Part shown: positions 1 through 5,275 of the stretch, in pieces
Layout of the letters: each line of letters opens with the position of its first letter
Position numbering within the stretch: position 1 is the stretch's first letter
From: an uncultured Thalassospira sp.
GTDB taxonomy: Bacteria > Pseudomonadota > Alphaproteobacteria > Rhodospirillales_A > Thalassospiraceae
Length of the DNA stretch: 5,275 nt
Assembly (NCBI GenBank): GCA_946885765.1
Contig: CAMPHD010000262.1
Location: 1-5,275, forward strand
Reading direction: 5' to 3'
The notes under the pieces: model-generated
The model's input: only the letters and a program-made list of their open reading frames with translations
Told to the model about the DNA's origin: nothing
Databases searched by the model: none
Position numbers and translations under genes: made by a program

Positions 1-1
1 C

Positions 2-32
2 AAAAAAGAGGCCCGAAATATCGGGCCTCTTT
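2..32 (-). terminator. Rho-independent terminator of the arsR-SRPBCC operon
   Basis: A perfect 12-bp inverted repeat (5-16 with 21-32) encloses a 4-nt loop (17-20). Read on the minus strand, the GC-rich hairpin is followed directly by a run of T residues (7 down to 2). It lies about 20 nt past the stop codon of the SRPBCC gene, which fits an intrinsic terminator ending that operon. On the plus strand only a short T run follows, so activity in that direction would be weaker. Confidence 0.9.
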
Positions 33-51
33 CGCGTTCCGGCACCTGAAA

Positions 52-549
52 TCACGCATGTTCCGTGATTTCCACCGCCAGCTTTTCCAGCAATCCCTGC
101 CAGCCCTCTTCGCGGAATTCGGCCTTGTCGAAACCGTCAAGGAACGCCCCCTGCTCGGTGAATTTCAGGCGCGTCTTGCCCTCACCTTCGGGTTTCAGCT
201 CCACCGTCGCGACCGATGCGGAAATGCGTTTGTCGTCCTGATCCATGGTGTAGGCAAAGATGATCCGGTTATCGGGCACGATATCCTGATAAAGCGTATC
301 GTTATAATAAAACACTTTTCCGTCCTGGCTGAAACGGCCCCCTTCGCGACCGCCAACCCGGAAGTCATGGGTATATTCAATGACGTCCCACCCTTCTTCG
401 GTCACAAACCAGCGGTTATGTGCTTCGGGGTCGGAAAACGCCCGGAAAACGCGGGCCGGGGTTGCGTCATAAACCCGTTCGATTGTGAACATGGCATGCG
501 TAACTGAACGTGCGATCTTGTCATCGGTTTTGCTGGTGGCGGACGTCAT
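52..549 (-). CDS. SRPBCC / AHSA1 (Aha1-like, START-fold) domain protein, 165 aa
   Basis: This is a small soluble protein of the SRPBCC superfamily, Aha1/CalC-like branch, whose helix-grip fold forms a hydrophobic ligand-binding cavity. Family hallmarks are visible: ERVYDATPARVFRAFSDPE near residues 24-42, a following W47-F48, the turn DFRVGGREGGRF at 62-73, TEQGAFLDGF at 131-140 and a C-terminal helix ending EGWQGLLEKLAVEI (148-161). There is no signal peptide or membrane segment. I chose the ATG at 549 because an AGGAG lies 7 nt upstream. The frame stays open to 720, but that extension would overlap arsR by more than 100 nt and reads as low-complexity filler. An internal ATG at residue 20 is a less likely start. 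The gene follows arsR after a 46-nt gap, a pairing common in proteobacteria in which the repressor controls the SRPBCC gene. The ligand or substrate cannot be told from the sequence. The family assignment is solid, the cellular role open. Confidence 0.88.
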   Translation of the reverse strand: MTSATSKTDDKIARSVTHAMFTIERVYDATPARVFRAFSDPEAHNRWFVTEEGWDVIEYTHDFRVGGREGGRFSQDGKVFYYNDTLYQDIVPDNRIIFAYTMDQDDKRISASVATVELKPEGEGKTRLKFTEQGAFLDGFDKAEFREEGWQGLLEKLAVEITEHA

Positions 550-556
550 TGTGCTG

Positions 557-561
557 CTCCT
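557..561 (-). promoter_or_regulatory. Shine-Dalgarno site fixing the SRPBCC start
   Basis: On the minus strand AGGAG is followed by a 7-nt spacer and the ATG at 549. It is the best ribosome binding site in this operon and is the reason for preferring the 165-residue form over the longer open frame that reaches back into arsR. Confidence 0.8.
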
Positions 562-595
562 GCTTTTATGCCCGGCACTGTTCATATATGACGGG

Positions 596-934
596 CTATT
601 TGTTTGGTGGTTCGGATTTCGCCAGGAATTCTCCCAATCGGTCAAACCGGCGCCCCCACAGGGATCGCCTTTGATTGATCCAGATTTCAACCTGTGTGAG
701 TTGTTCCGGTTCAAGTTCACAGGTGCGTACCCTGCCCTGCTTCATACTGCGGACAAGCCCGCAGCTTTCAAGCACACGCAAATGCCCCATTACGGTTGGC
801 AGCGCCATATCAAGCGGCTCGGCAAGTTCGCTGACCGTCGCCGGGCCCTTGCACAGCCTGTCAACCATGCCACGGCGCGTGGCATCCGACAGGGCGTGAA
901 ACATCAGGTCGAGTTGTTCATTATTGTTAGCCAT
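596..934 (-). CDS. ArsR-family winged-helix transcriptional repressor, 112 aa
   Basis: A short single-domain DNA-binding protein of the ArsR/SmtB class, expected to act as a dimer. The N-terminal helix FHALSDATRRGMVDRL (12-27) is highly typical. Residues 32-42 (TVSELAEPLDM) and 43-63 (ALPTVMGHLRVLESCGLV) form the helix-turn-helix with recognition helix, and residues 64-75 the wing. The C-terminal WINQRRSLWGRRFDRLGEFL region resembles ArsR proteins paired with SRPBCC genes. The metal-binding CVC motif of ArsR and SmtB is absent; the cysteines at 28, 58 and 72 are isolated, so metal sensing is unlikely. The start is the ATG at 934. An in-frame TTG at 955 would add seven residues that do not resemble the family, and neither start has a strong ribosome site (a weak AGG lies close to the ATG). 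It is first in a two-gene operon with the SRPBCC protein and is probably autoregulated through the palindrome at 970-997. Confidence 0.9.
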   Translation of the reverse strand: MANNNEQLDLMFHALSDATRRGMVDRLCKGPATVSELAEPLDMALPTVMGHLRVLESCGLVRSMKQGRVRTCELEPEQLTQVEIWINQRRSLWGRRFDRLGEFLAKSEPPNK

Positions 935-969
935 ATGCCTAAGTAACAAATTCAAACACCGTGCGCAAG

Positions 970-997
970 AAATAGTTAGTAAATTTCATAACTATTT
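970..997. promoter_or_regulatory. 28-bp palindrome, candidate ArsR operator
   Basis: Two outer 9-bp arms (970-978 AAATAGTTA and 989-997 TAACTATTT) are perfect reverse complements. Taken as a whole, the two 14-bp halves match at 12 of 14 positions around a centre at 983/984. The centre lies about 49 nt upstream of the arsR ATG at 934, within the AT-rich stretch where its promoter must be. ArsR-family repressors typically bind AT-rich dyads of this kind in their own promoters, so autoregulation is the natural inference. No convincing -35/-10 pair could be fixed. Confidence 0.65.
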
Positions 998-1001
998 ACC
1001 C

Positions 1002-1034
1002 AAAACAAAACCCTGCCTATGCAGGCAGGGTTTT
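1002..1034 (-). terminator. Rho-independent terminator of the YmdB-like gene
   Basis: A perfect 12-bp inverted repeat (1007-1018 with 1023-1034) has a 4-nt loop, ATGC. On the minus strand the hairpin is followed by a T-rich tail (TTTTGTTTT when the end of the stem is included, 1010 down to 1002). It begins 23 nt after the stop codon of the phosphoesterase gene. Its tail ends only 4 nt from the palindrome in front of arsR, so the two transcription units are packed tightly but kept separate. Confidence 0.9.
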
Positions 1035-1057
1035 AGAGCATTGAAAATGTTCAGCTA

Positions 1058-1873
1058 TTATGCGCTAGGCCAGCTACCTTTAAGCCGTCCGCCGATACGA
1101 ACCGGCTCGATCCGTTTGGCAAGGCCAGTGGCATCGTCGGTTTCAACATAAATGCCGCACACCGTTGCCGGGCCGTCTGCCGGTTCGAACCGGCCGGTCG
1201 GCATTTTAGTGATGAATTTGCGAACCGAATTTTCCTTTTTCATCCCGATCACGGAATCGAAATCCCCACACATGCCAACATCGGTCTGATACGCCGTTCC
1301 GCCCGGCAATATCTGGGCATCTGCCGTCGGAACATGGGTGTGGGTGCCCAGAACAAGCGACGCACGACCGTCGCAATGATGACCAAACGCCATCTTTTCC
1401 GACGTGGTTTCGGCATGGAAATCGATGATGATCGCATCGACATTCTTGCCAAGCCTGTGTTTGGCAAACAGTTTGTTCGCCCCCTGGAACGGGCATGAAA
1501 GCGGGTCCATGAACAGTCGCCCCATCATGTTAACAACGCAAACTTTTTTGCCCGAACGGGTTTTGAAAACGTAATCGCCCTTGCCCGGCGTGCCGTCGGG
1601 GAAATTCCACGGACGCAGAAGTTTTTCATCCTCGTCGATATAGGCAATGATCTCGCGCTGATCCCAGACATGATTACCCGTCGTCAGGACATCGGCACCG
1701 GCATCATAGAATTCCTTGCAGATTTTCGCGGTAACGCCAAAACCATGTGCTGCGTTTTCCACATTCACCACCGCGATATCGACCGAAAGACGGTCCCGCA
1801 GCATTGGTAACGCTTCAAGTGCTGCGGTACGACCGGATTGGCCAAGAACGTCGCCGAGATGGAGTAAACGCAT
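1058..1873 (-). CDS. TIGR00282 / YmdB-family metallophosphoesterase, 271 aa
   Basis: A cytoplasmic di-metal phosphodiesterase of the calcineurin-like fold, related to Bacillus subtilis YmdB, which hydrolyses 2',3'-cyclic nucleotides, and to Deinococcus DR1281. All expected metal ligands are visible: D8 in GDVLGQSGR, E39-N40 in NVENAAHG, N67-H68 in TGNHVWD, H153 in DFHAETTSEK, and H178/H180 in LGTHTHVPTAD. The spacing matches YmdB almost residue for residue, and the length is normal for the family (about 260-275 aa). The ATG at 1873 has AGGAA five nt upstream. The gene lies downstream of ssrS on the same strand and ends at its own terminator. In many alphaproteobacteria a 5-formyltetrahydrofolate cyclo-ligase gene sits between ssrS and this gene; here only 117 nt separate them. 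The physiological role in alphaproteobacteria is not established. A short hairpin (1892-1912) lies in its leader without a U-tract, so it is not a terminator. Confidence 0.95.
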   Translation of the reverse strand: MRLLHLGDVLGQSGRTAALEALPMLRDRLSVDIAVVNVENAAHGFGVTAKICKEFYDAGADVLTTGNHVWDQREIIAYIDEDEKLLRPWNFPDGTPGKGDYVFKTRSGKKVCVVNMMGRLFMDPLSCPFQGANKLFAKHRLGKNVDAIIIDFHAETTSEKMAFGHHCDGRASLVLGTHTHVPTADAQILPGGTAYQTDVGMCGDFDSVIGMKKENSVRKFITKMPTGRFEPADGPATVCGIYVETDDATGLAKRIEPVRIGGRLKGSWPSA

Positions 1874-1990
1874 TGTAATTCCTGTTCCGTCTCATGCCCG
1901 AAATGCGGACATGACTATGAGTGATGCCCCTTAAAGACGCACCGCATGATGCATTACGCAATGTCGAAGGGATATGTTCAATAAATTAAG

Positions 1991-2150
1991 TGGGAGCCAC
2001 CGCTGCCGTTGGCCATGTGGTAATTCCTCGTGACCTGCGTGTGCAGGTGGGCGCCGTATAACGAGACCACGGCCTCGCCAGGGACAGCTCCCTAGAGAAA
2101 TGAGCATCGGCCCCGGGAATTAGCGAACCTGACGAACAGGGCAGCCCCCG
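1991..2150 (-). ncRNA. ssrS: 6S RNA (alphaproteobacterial type)
   Basis: Read on the minus strand, this roughly 160-nt stretch has the 6S RNA signature. The 5' part carries GUUCGUCAGG and then CCCGGGGCCGAUGCUCA, which aligns with the CCCCUGAGCCGAU region of E. coli 6S. The apical part folds well: GGCC-GUGGU pairs with ACCAC-(AU)-GGCC, CUCGU pairs with ACGAG, and ACCUGC-ACAC-GCAGGU closes the tip. CGGCGCCCACCUG is typical of alphaproteobacterial 6S. The two ends can pair in a closing stem (GGGGG with CUCCC, CUGCC with GGCAG, with a bulge). The large internal loop mimics an open promoter and sequesters sigma-70-type RNA polymerase holoenzyme in stationary phase. The position directly downstream of zapA is the classic location. 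The exact ends are estimated from the closing stem, and no promoter of its own was recognised in the 60 nt after zapA. Confidence 0.88.
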
Positions 2151-2209
2151 AATTGCTGCTGCGCCCGATCGCCGCGAACGACGCATCGAAAACAGCCAGC
2201 GTCCGGAAC

Positions 2210-2557
2210 TTAGTCCTGCGAAAGCTTTTGCGCAATAGCTTCGATACGAACAGCCATGCTTTCCATGTTTTCCGCAAGCGCGTCGCCTTCGGCCGCCGTG
2301 ATGCTGCCGGGCTCTGGTACGGGTGCCACCGTGGCCTTCCCGTTGCGCATTTTTTCATGCAGATCGCCCAGTTCGTCAGCAATCAAAAGACTGGTCATGA
2401 CCAAAAGACGCTGTTCACCAATCTGCCCGACGGCCCCGGCGATTTCACGCACGCGGTCGTCAACATATTGCGAAAGGCTGATCAGGCGCTCTTCCTGACC
2501 ATCGTCGCAGGCAACGTCATAGCTGCGCCCGTTAATTCGTACTGAAACCTGTGCCAT
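2210..2557 (-). CDS. zapA: Cell division protein ZapA, 115 aa
   Basis: ZapA binds and bundles FtsZ protofilaments at midcell and promotes Z-ring cohesion. The N-terminal globular part VSVRINGRSYDVACDDGQEERL (4-25) gives the typical beta hairpin with the G-Q-E-E turn. A helix (26-41, SLSQYVDDRVREI) follows, then RLLVMTSLLIADELGDLHEKM (50-70), the start of the long tetramerising helix. A Pro/Gly-containing insert (79-84) separates it from a C-terminal helix (95-113) that could extend the coiled coil. The length is in the family range (about 100-130 aa). The ATG at 2557 lies 5 nt after the stop codon of the upstream coiled-coil gene, with an AGG located inside the end of that gene, so the two are certainly co-transcribed. 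ssrS begins about 60 nt downstream on the same strand. The family call is firm. Confidence 0.94.
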   Translation of the reverse strand: MAQVSVRINGRSYDVACDDGQEERLISLSQYVDDRVREIAGAVGQIGEQRLLVMTSLLIADELGDLHEKMRNGKATVAPVPEPGSITAAEGDALAENMESMAVRIEAIAQKLSQD

Positions 2558-2562
2558 GAAAT

Positions 2563-2829
2563 CTATGCCTGCTTCTGTTCGCGATCATCATCAAGGACCA
2601 GACGCAACTGTCCCACCGCCCCGTCAAGACGGGCCGATACGGTCTGGGTTGCTGTTGCGAGCTTGTCATAATCCTGACGCAAGGCGGCCAACTGGCTTTT
2701 CAGGGTTTCAACTTCACCAGTCGCAGCAGACTGGTTTCCGCTTTCCTGGGCCATACGCGACTCCGTGGCGGCATCAAGACTGTCGATGGCCGCTTTTAGT
2801 CGGTTACTCGCTTCTAGCAAACGCGACAT
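2563..2829 (-). CDS. Coiled-coil protein upstream of zapA, ZauP candidate (DUF4164-like), 88 aa
   Basis: A small, charged, almost wholly helical protein. Heptad-like spacing of Leu, Val and Ile is visible in two blocks, residues 4-19 (LLEASNRLKAAIDSLD) and 40-79 (VETLKSQLAALRQDYDKL through ARLDGAVGQLRLVL), with a Gln/Ser/Gly-rich break at 27-38. There is no signal or membrane segment. The Caulobacter protein ZauP (ZapA upstream protein) is a short coiled-coil partner that pairs with ZapA to focus the Z-ring. The same position, length and composition here make this its probable counterpart. That is inference from synteny and coiled-coil character, because sequence conservation in such proteins is low. 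The start is the ATG at 2829, with GGA about 8 nt upstream; an in-frame TTG at 2835 sits too close to that site. The gene is first in the zauP-zapA(-ssrS) unit and is divergent from tkt. Confidence 0.78.
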   Translation of the reverse strand: MSRLLEASNRLKAAIDSLDAATESRMAQESGNQSAATGEVETLKSQLAALRQDYDKLATATQTVSARLDGAVGQLRLVLDDDREQKQA

Positions 2830-3317
2830 ATTCAATATCCAGCTTTGTTAAACTACCCGGTCGGCACGGGCAAAACCCGTCCCTGATCGCAAGATCGGCC
2901 ACCCTGCCAACCGACTTTGTCATGAAAAAGGCTGATTTATTCCCGAACAAACCCGTGGCACCAAGCACAAGCCCCATGGCCCCCCATGGAACAATGCCCG
3001 AAAAACGTATGGAAAAGCCCGCCATGACATGCTGCACAATATCTGTCCTGTCCGATGAACCGGCAAGACACAAAGAGCACAGGACCGACTGGCAACATAG
3101 GGGGCGGGATCGGGATGCGTCAACAAGCAGCGTGGCCCCGTAACATGTTTGTTGATTCTGTTAACCGCAATCAGGACAATGCGCGCAGTTTTTCGACAGA
3201 AGCGGTTGACGGATGCCCCACGTGCGGGCATGTTCCGCGCGAATTCCGTATTTGTGGAATACATGTATTAAAAGTGTTTTCATCGCCCGACCGCGAAACC
3301 CCCAGGAACCGCATCCA
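2830..3317. other. Gene-free divergent intergenic region between zauP and tkt
   Basis: About 488 nt with no gene I can support on either strand. Several frames stay open, but they lack ribosome sites, use codons unlike the neighbours and match no family. Minor structures are present: a 5-bp hairpin ACGGG-CAAAA-CCCGT (2866-2880) in the zauP leader, a tandem CCCCATGG repeat (2972-2979, 2982-2989), a weak hairpin ATGCCC/GGGCAT (3213-3231) around a CACGTG, and the palindrome at 3258-3269. The promoters of zauP and tkt should both lie here, but no strong sigma-70 -35/-10 pair stands out. Confidence 0.6.
3258..3269. promoter_or_regulatory. 12-bp perfect palindrome AATACATGTATT in the tkt leader/promoter region
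   Basis: A perfect palindrome centred about 54 nt upstream of the tkt start codon, in an AT-rich patch within otherwise GC-rich DNA. It overlaps TATTAA (3266-3271), a possible but weak -10 element without a good -35 partner. It could be a regulator binding site or part of the core promoter; the evidence is positional only. Confidence 0.3.
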
Positions 3318-5275
3318 ATGACGACGCAATCAGAACACAACCGCATGGCCAATGCCATCCGCTTTCTTTCGGCCGACGCCGTAGAAAAAGCCAATTCCGG
3401 ACATCCCGGCATGCCGATGGGCATGGCAGACGTTGCGACTGTTCTTTACACCAAATTCCTGAAATTTGATCCAAAGCACCCGAACTGGCCCGACCGCGAC
3501 CGTTTCATCCTGTCCGCAGGTCACGGTTCGATGCTGCTTTATTCGCTTCTGCACCTTACGGGGTACGAAGATTTCGATCTGGATCAGATCAAGAATTTCC
3601 GTCAGATGGGCTTCCGCACCGCAGGTCATCCGGAATACGGCCATGGTGCCGGTATCGAAACCACGACCGGCCCGCTGGGTCAGGGTATCGCGACCTCGGT
3701 CGGTTTTGCGCTTGGCGAACGCATCATGAATGCGCGCTTTGGCAATGACGTTGTCGATCACTTCACCTATGTGATTGCCGGCGACGGCTGCCTGATGGAA
3801 GGCATCTCGCAGGAAGCCATTTCGATGGCCGGTCACATGAAACTGTCGAAACTGATCGTCCTGTTTGACGATAACGGCATTTCGATTGACGGCCCGACCT
3901 CGCTTTCGACGTCCGAAGATCACAAAAAACGTTTCGAAGCCGCTGGCTGGGATGTACAGCAGATTGACGGCCACGATCCGGTCGCCATCGAAGCCGCCAT
4001 TGCCAAGGCAAAAACCACCAACACGCCCTCGATGATCGCGTGTAAAACCGAAATCGGTTTTGGCGCGCCGACCAAGGGTGGCACCTCGGCAACGCATGGT
4101 TCGCCACTTGGCGCGACCGAACTCGCCGGTGCCCGTGAAAAACTCGGCTGGACGGCCGAGCCGTTCGATATTCCGGCTGACATTCTCGACGCATGGCGCA
4201 ATGCCGGTGCGCGCGGCAAAGCCGATTTCGATGCATGGGGTTCGCGTTTCGAAAATCTCGAAGCCACCCTCAAGGACGAATTCGAACGTCGCGTTGAAGG
4301 CAAACTGCCGGAAAACTGGATTGATGCGTTCAACGGCTACAAAAAGCAGATCACCGCTGAACTGCCCAAAGTCGCAACCCGCAAATCATCCCAGAACGTT
4401 CTTGAAGTCCTGACCAAAGCCATTCCGGAAATGATCGGCGGTTCTGCCGACCTGACCGGTTCGAACAACACCAAAACCGGCGTTCAGGCCCCGATCACCG
4501 CTGCTGGCGATTATCATGGCGGCTATATCTATTACGGTATCCGCGAACACGGTATGGCTGCGGCCATGAATGGTCTGGCACTTCATGGCGGCGTTCTGCC
4601 TTATGGCGGTACCTTCCTGGTCTTCACCGACTATTGCCGCCCGGCAATCCGTCTGTCGGCCCTGATGAACCAGCGCGTTGTCTATGTCATGACCCACGAT
4701 TCCATCGGTCTTGGCGAAGACGGCCCGACCCATCAGCCGGTTGAACATGTTGCATCACTGCGCGCGATGCCGAACGTGACCGTCATCCGTCCGGCCGATG
4801 CAGTTGAAACCGCCGAAGCATGGGCAATGGCGATCACCAATGAAACCGGCCCGACCGTCATGGCGCTGACCCGTCAGAACCTGCCGACCTTGCGCACCGA
4901 ATACCGCGAAGACAACCTTGTCGCGCGCGGCGGTTACGTGATTTCGGATTGCGACGGCGATCGTCAGGTCACCCTGATCGCGACCGGCTCCGAAGTCGAA
5001 ATTGCCGTAAACGCACAGGCCAAACTCAAAGCCGACGGCATCAATGCTGCCGTCGTCTCCCTGCCAAGCTGGGAACTGTTCGACGCGCAGTCACCGGCTT
5101 ATCGCAAGGAAGTCCTTGGCGACAAACCGCGCATTGCCATCGAAGCCCTTTCGGTGTTCGGCTGGGAAAAATACGTTGGCGACAACGGCAAAGTCATTGG
5201 CATGCACGGCTTTGGTGCCTCGGCACCGGCCGAAGTCCTTTACGAGCATTTCGGCATCACTGCCGAGGCACCAAA
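3318..5275 (+). CDS. tkt: Transketolase, 3'-truncated by the window edge (652 codons present)
   Basis: A thiamine-diphosphate enzyme that moves two-carbon ketol units between sugar phosphates in the pentose phosphate pathway (and in the Calvin cycle where present), acting as a cytoplasmic homodimer. Visible landmarks are SGHPG (H29), SAGHGSMLLY (H69), GPLGQG (118-123), the Mg-ThDP motif GDGCLMEG (155-162) with N186 in FDDNGISIDG, H260 in SATHGSPLG, GGSADLTGSN (374-383), the catalytic glutamate E410 in GIREHGMA, THDSIGLGEDGPTHQPVEH (H460, H472), and TRQNLP (R519). The C-terminal domain runs from about 545 onward (LIATGSEVEIA, SLPSWELF). Family proteins are about 655-670 aa, so only the last few residues are missing. 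No frameshift or missing catalytic residue was seen. The ATG at 3318 is preceded by AGGAA with a 9-nt spacer. It is transcribed divergently from zauP-zapA, and in related bacteria gap and pgk often follow, but that lies outside the window. Confidence 0.97.
   Translation, partial: MTTQSEHNRMANAIRFLSADAVEKANSGHPGMPMGMADVATVLYTKFLKFDPKHPNWPDRDRFILSAGHGSMLLYSLLHLTGYEDFDLDQIKNFRQMGFRTAGHPEYGHGAGIETTTGPLGQGIATSVGFALGERIMNARFGNDVVDHFTYVIAGDGCLMEGISQEAISMAGHMKLSKLIVLFDDNGISIDGPTSLSTSEDHKKRFEAAGWDVQQIDGHDPVAIEAAIAKAKTTNTPSMIACKTEIGFGAPTKGGTSATHGSPLGATELAGAREKLGWTAEPFDIPADILDAWRNAGARGKADFDAWGSRFENLEATLKDEFERRVEGKLPENWIDAFNGYKKQITAELPKVATRKSSQNVLEVLTKAIPEMIGGSADLTGSNNTKTGVQAPITAAGDYHGGYIYYGIREHGMAAAMNGLALHGGVLPYGGTFLVFTDYCRPAIRLSALMNQRVVYVMTHDSIGLGEDGPTHQPVEHVASLRAMPNVTVIRPADAVETAEAWAMAITNETGPTVMALTRQNLPTLRTEYREDNLVARGGYVISDCDGDRQVTLIATGSEVEIAVNAQAKLKADGINAAVVSLPSWELFDAQSPAYRKEVLGDKPRIAIEALSVFGWEKYVGDNGKVIGMHGFGASAPAEVLYEHFGITAEAP

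Noticed and set aside
550..720. N-terminal extension of the SRPBCC frame to an ATG at 720
   Set aside because: It overlaps the end of arsR in another frame, resembles no SRPBCC sequence, and the strong AGGAG site points to the ATG at 549.
58..946. Plus-strand open frames opposite the SRPBCC and arsR genes
   Set aside because: They lie antisense to well-recognised genes, match no family, and the terminator and ribosome sites all support the minus strand.
1892..1912. Hairpin CATGTCCG/CGGGCATG upstream of the phosphoesterase gene as a terminator for ssrS
   Set aside because: The 8-bp stem (one G-T pair) is followed by no T-run on the minus strand, so it is at most a leader structure.
1986..2382. 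Minus-strand open frames across ssrS and the end of zapA
   Set aside because: The region is explained by 6S RNA structure and by ZapA in its own frame; these translations show arginine-rich, non-protein-like composition.
2972..2989. Tandem CCCCATGG repeat as a binding site
   Set aside because: Only two short copies of a C-rich palindrome, with no further copies nearby; likely chance.
2804..3073. Minus-strand 89-codon frame with a hydrophobic Gly-rich segment overlapping the zauP start
   Set aside because: No Shine-Dalgarno at its possible starts, no family recognised, and it overlaps the better-supported zauP frame.
3055..3321. Plus-strand 88-codon frame whose stop overlaps the tkt ATG (ATGA) and contains a CPTCG motif
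   Set aside because: No ribosome binding site, codon use unlike tkt (ATA, GGA, ACA, GGG), no recognised family. The ATGA overlap is probably chance, though a conserved leader peptide cannot be fully excluded.
3330..4748. Long minus-strand open frames opposite tkt
   Set aside because: They are shadows of the GC-rich transketolase coding sequence, which has every catalytic motif in the plus frame.

Overview
This window looks like chromosomal DNA of an alphaproteobacterium, plausibly a Rhodospirillales or Thalassospira-like marine organism. The evidence is the moderate-to-high GC, the zauP-zapA gene pair directly upstream of a 6S RNA of the alphaproteobacterial type, and a TIGR00282 (YmdB-like) phosphodiesterase next to that RNA. 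The genus is inferred from overall character only. No mobile element, CRISPR array, tRNA or rRNA was seen.

Layout, left to right. Positions 1-1000 hold a small two-gene operon on the minus strand: an ArsR-type repressor (596-934) followed by an SRPBCC/AHSA1 domain protein (52-549). It ends in a strong hairpin terminator (2-32) and is preceded by a 28-bp palindrome (970-997), the likely operator. Positions 1002-1873 hold a YmdB/TIGR00282 metallophosphoesterase on the minus strand with its own terminator, whose U-tract ends only 4 nt from the palindrome. Positions 1991-2829 hold, on the minus strand, zauP, zapA and then ssrS (6S RNA), in transcription order. Positions 2830-3317 are a gene-free divergent intergenic region. 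From 3318 to the right edge, on the plus strand, lies a nearly complete transketolase gene cut by the window end.

How the parts work together. ZauP and ZapA are expected to act as a coiled-coil pair that focuses the FtsZ ring. The 6S RNA downstream modulates sigma-70-type RNA polymerase in stationary phase. Transketolase serves the pentose phosphate or Calvin-type pathways and is read divergently. The ArsR-SRPBCC pair is a self-contained, probably ligand-responsive unit. Most of this is conserved housekeeping content and I see no clearly new system. The most useful leads are the arsR operator palindrome, a predicted pRNA start site inside ssrS, and the absence of the 5-formyl-THF cyclo-ligase gene that often sits beside ssrS.
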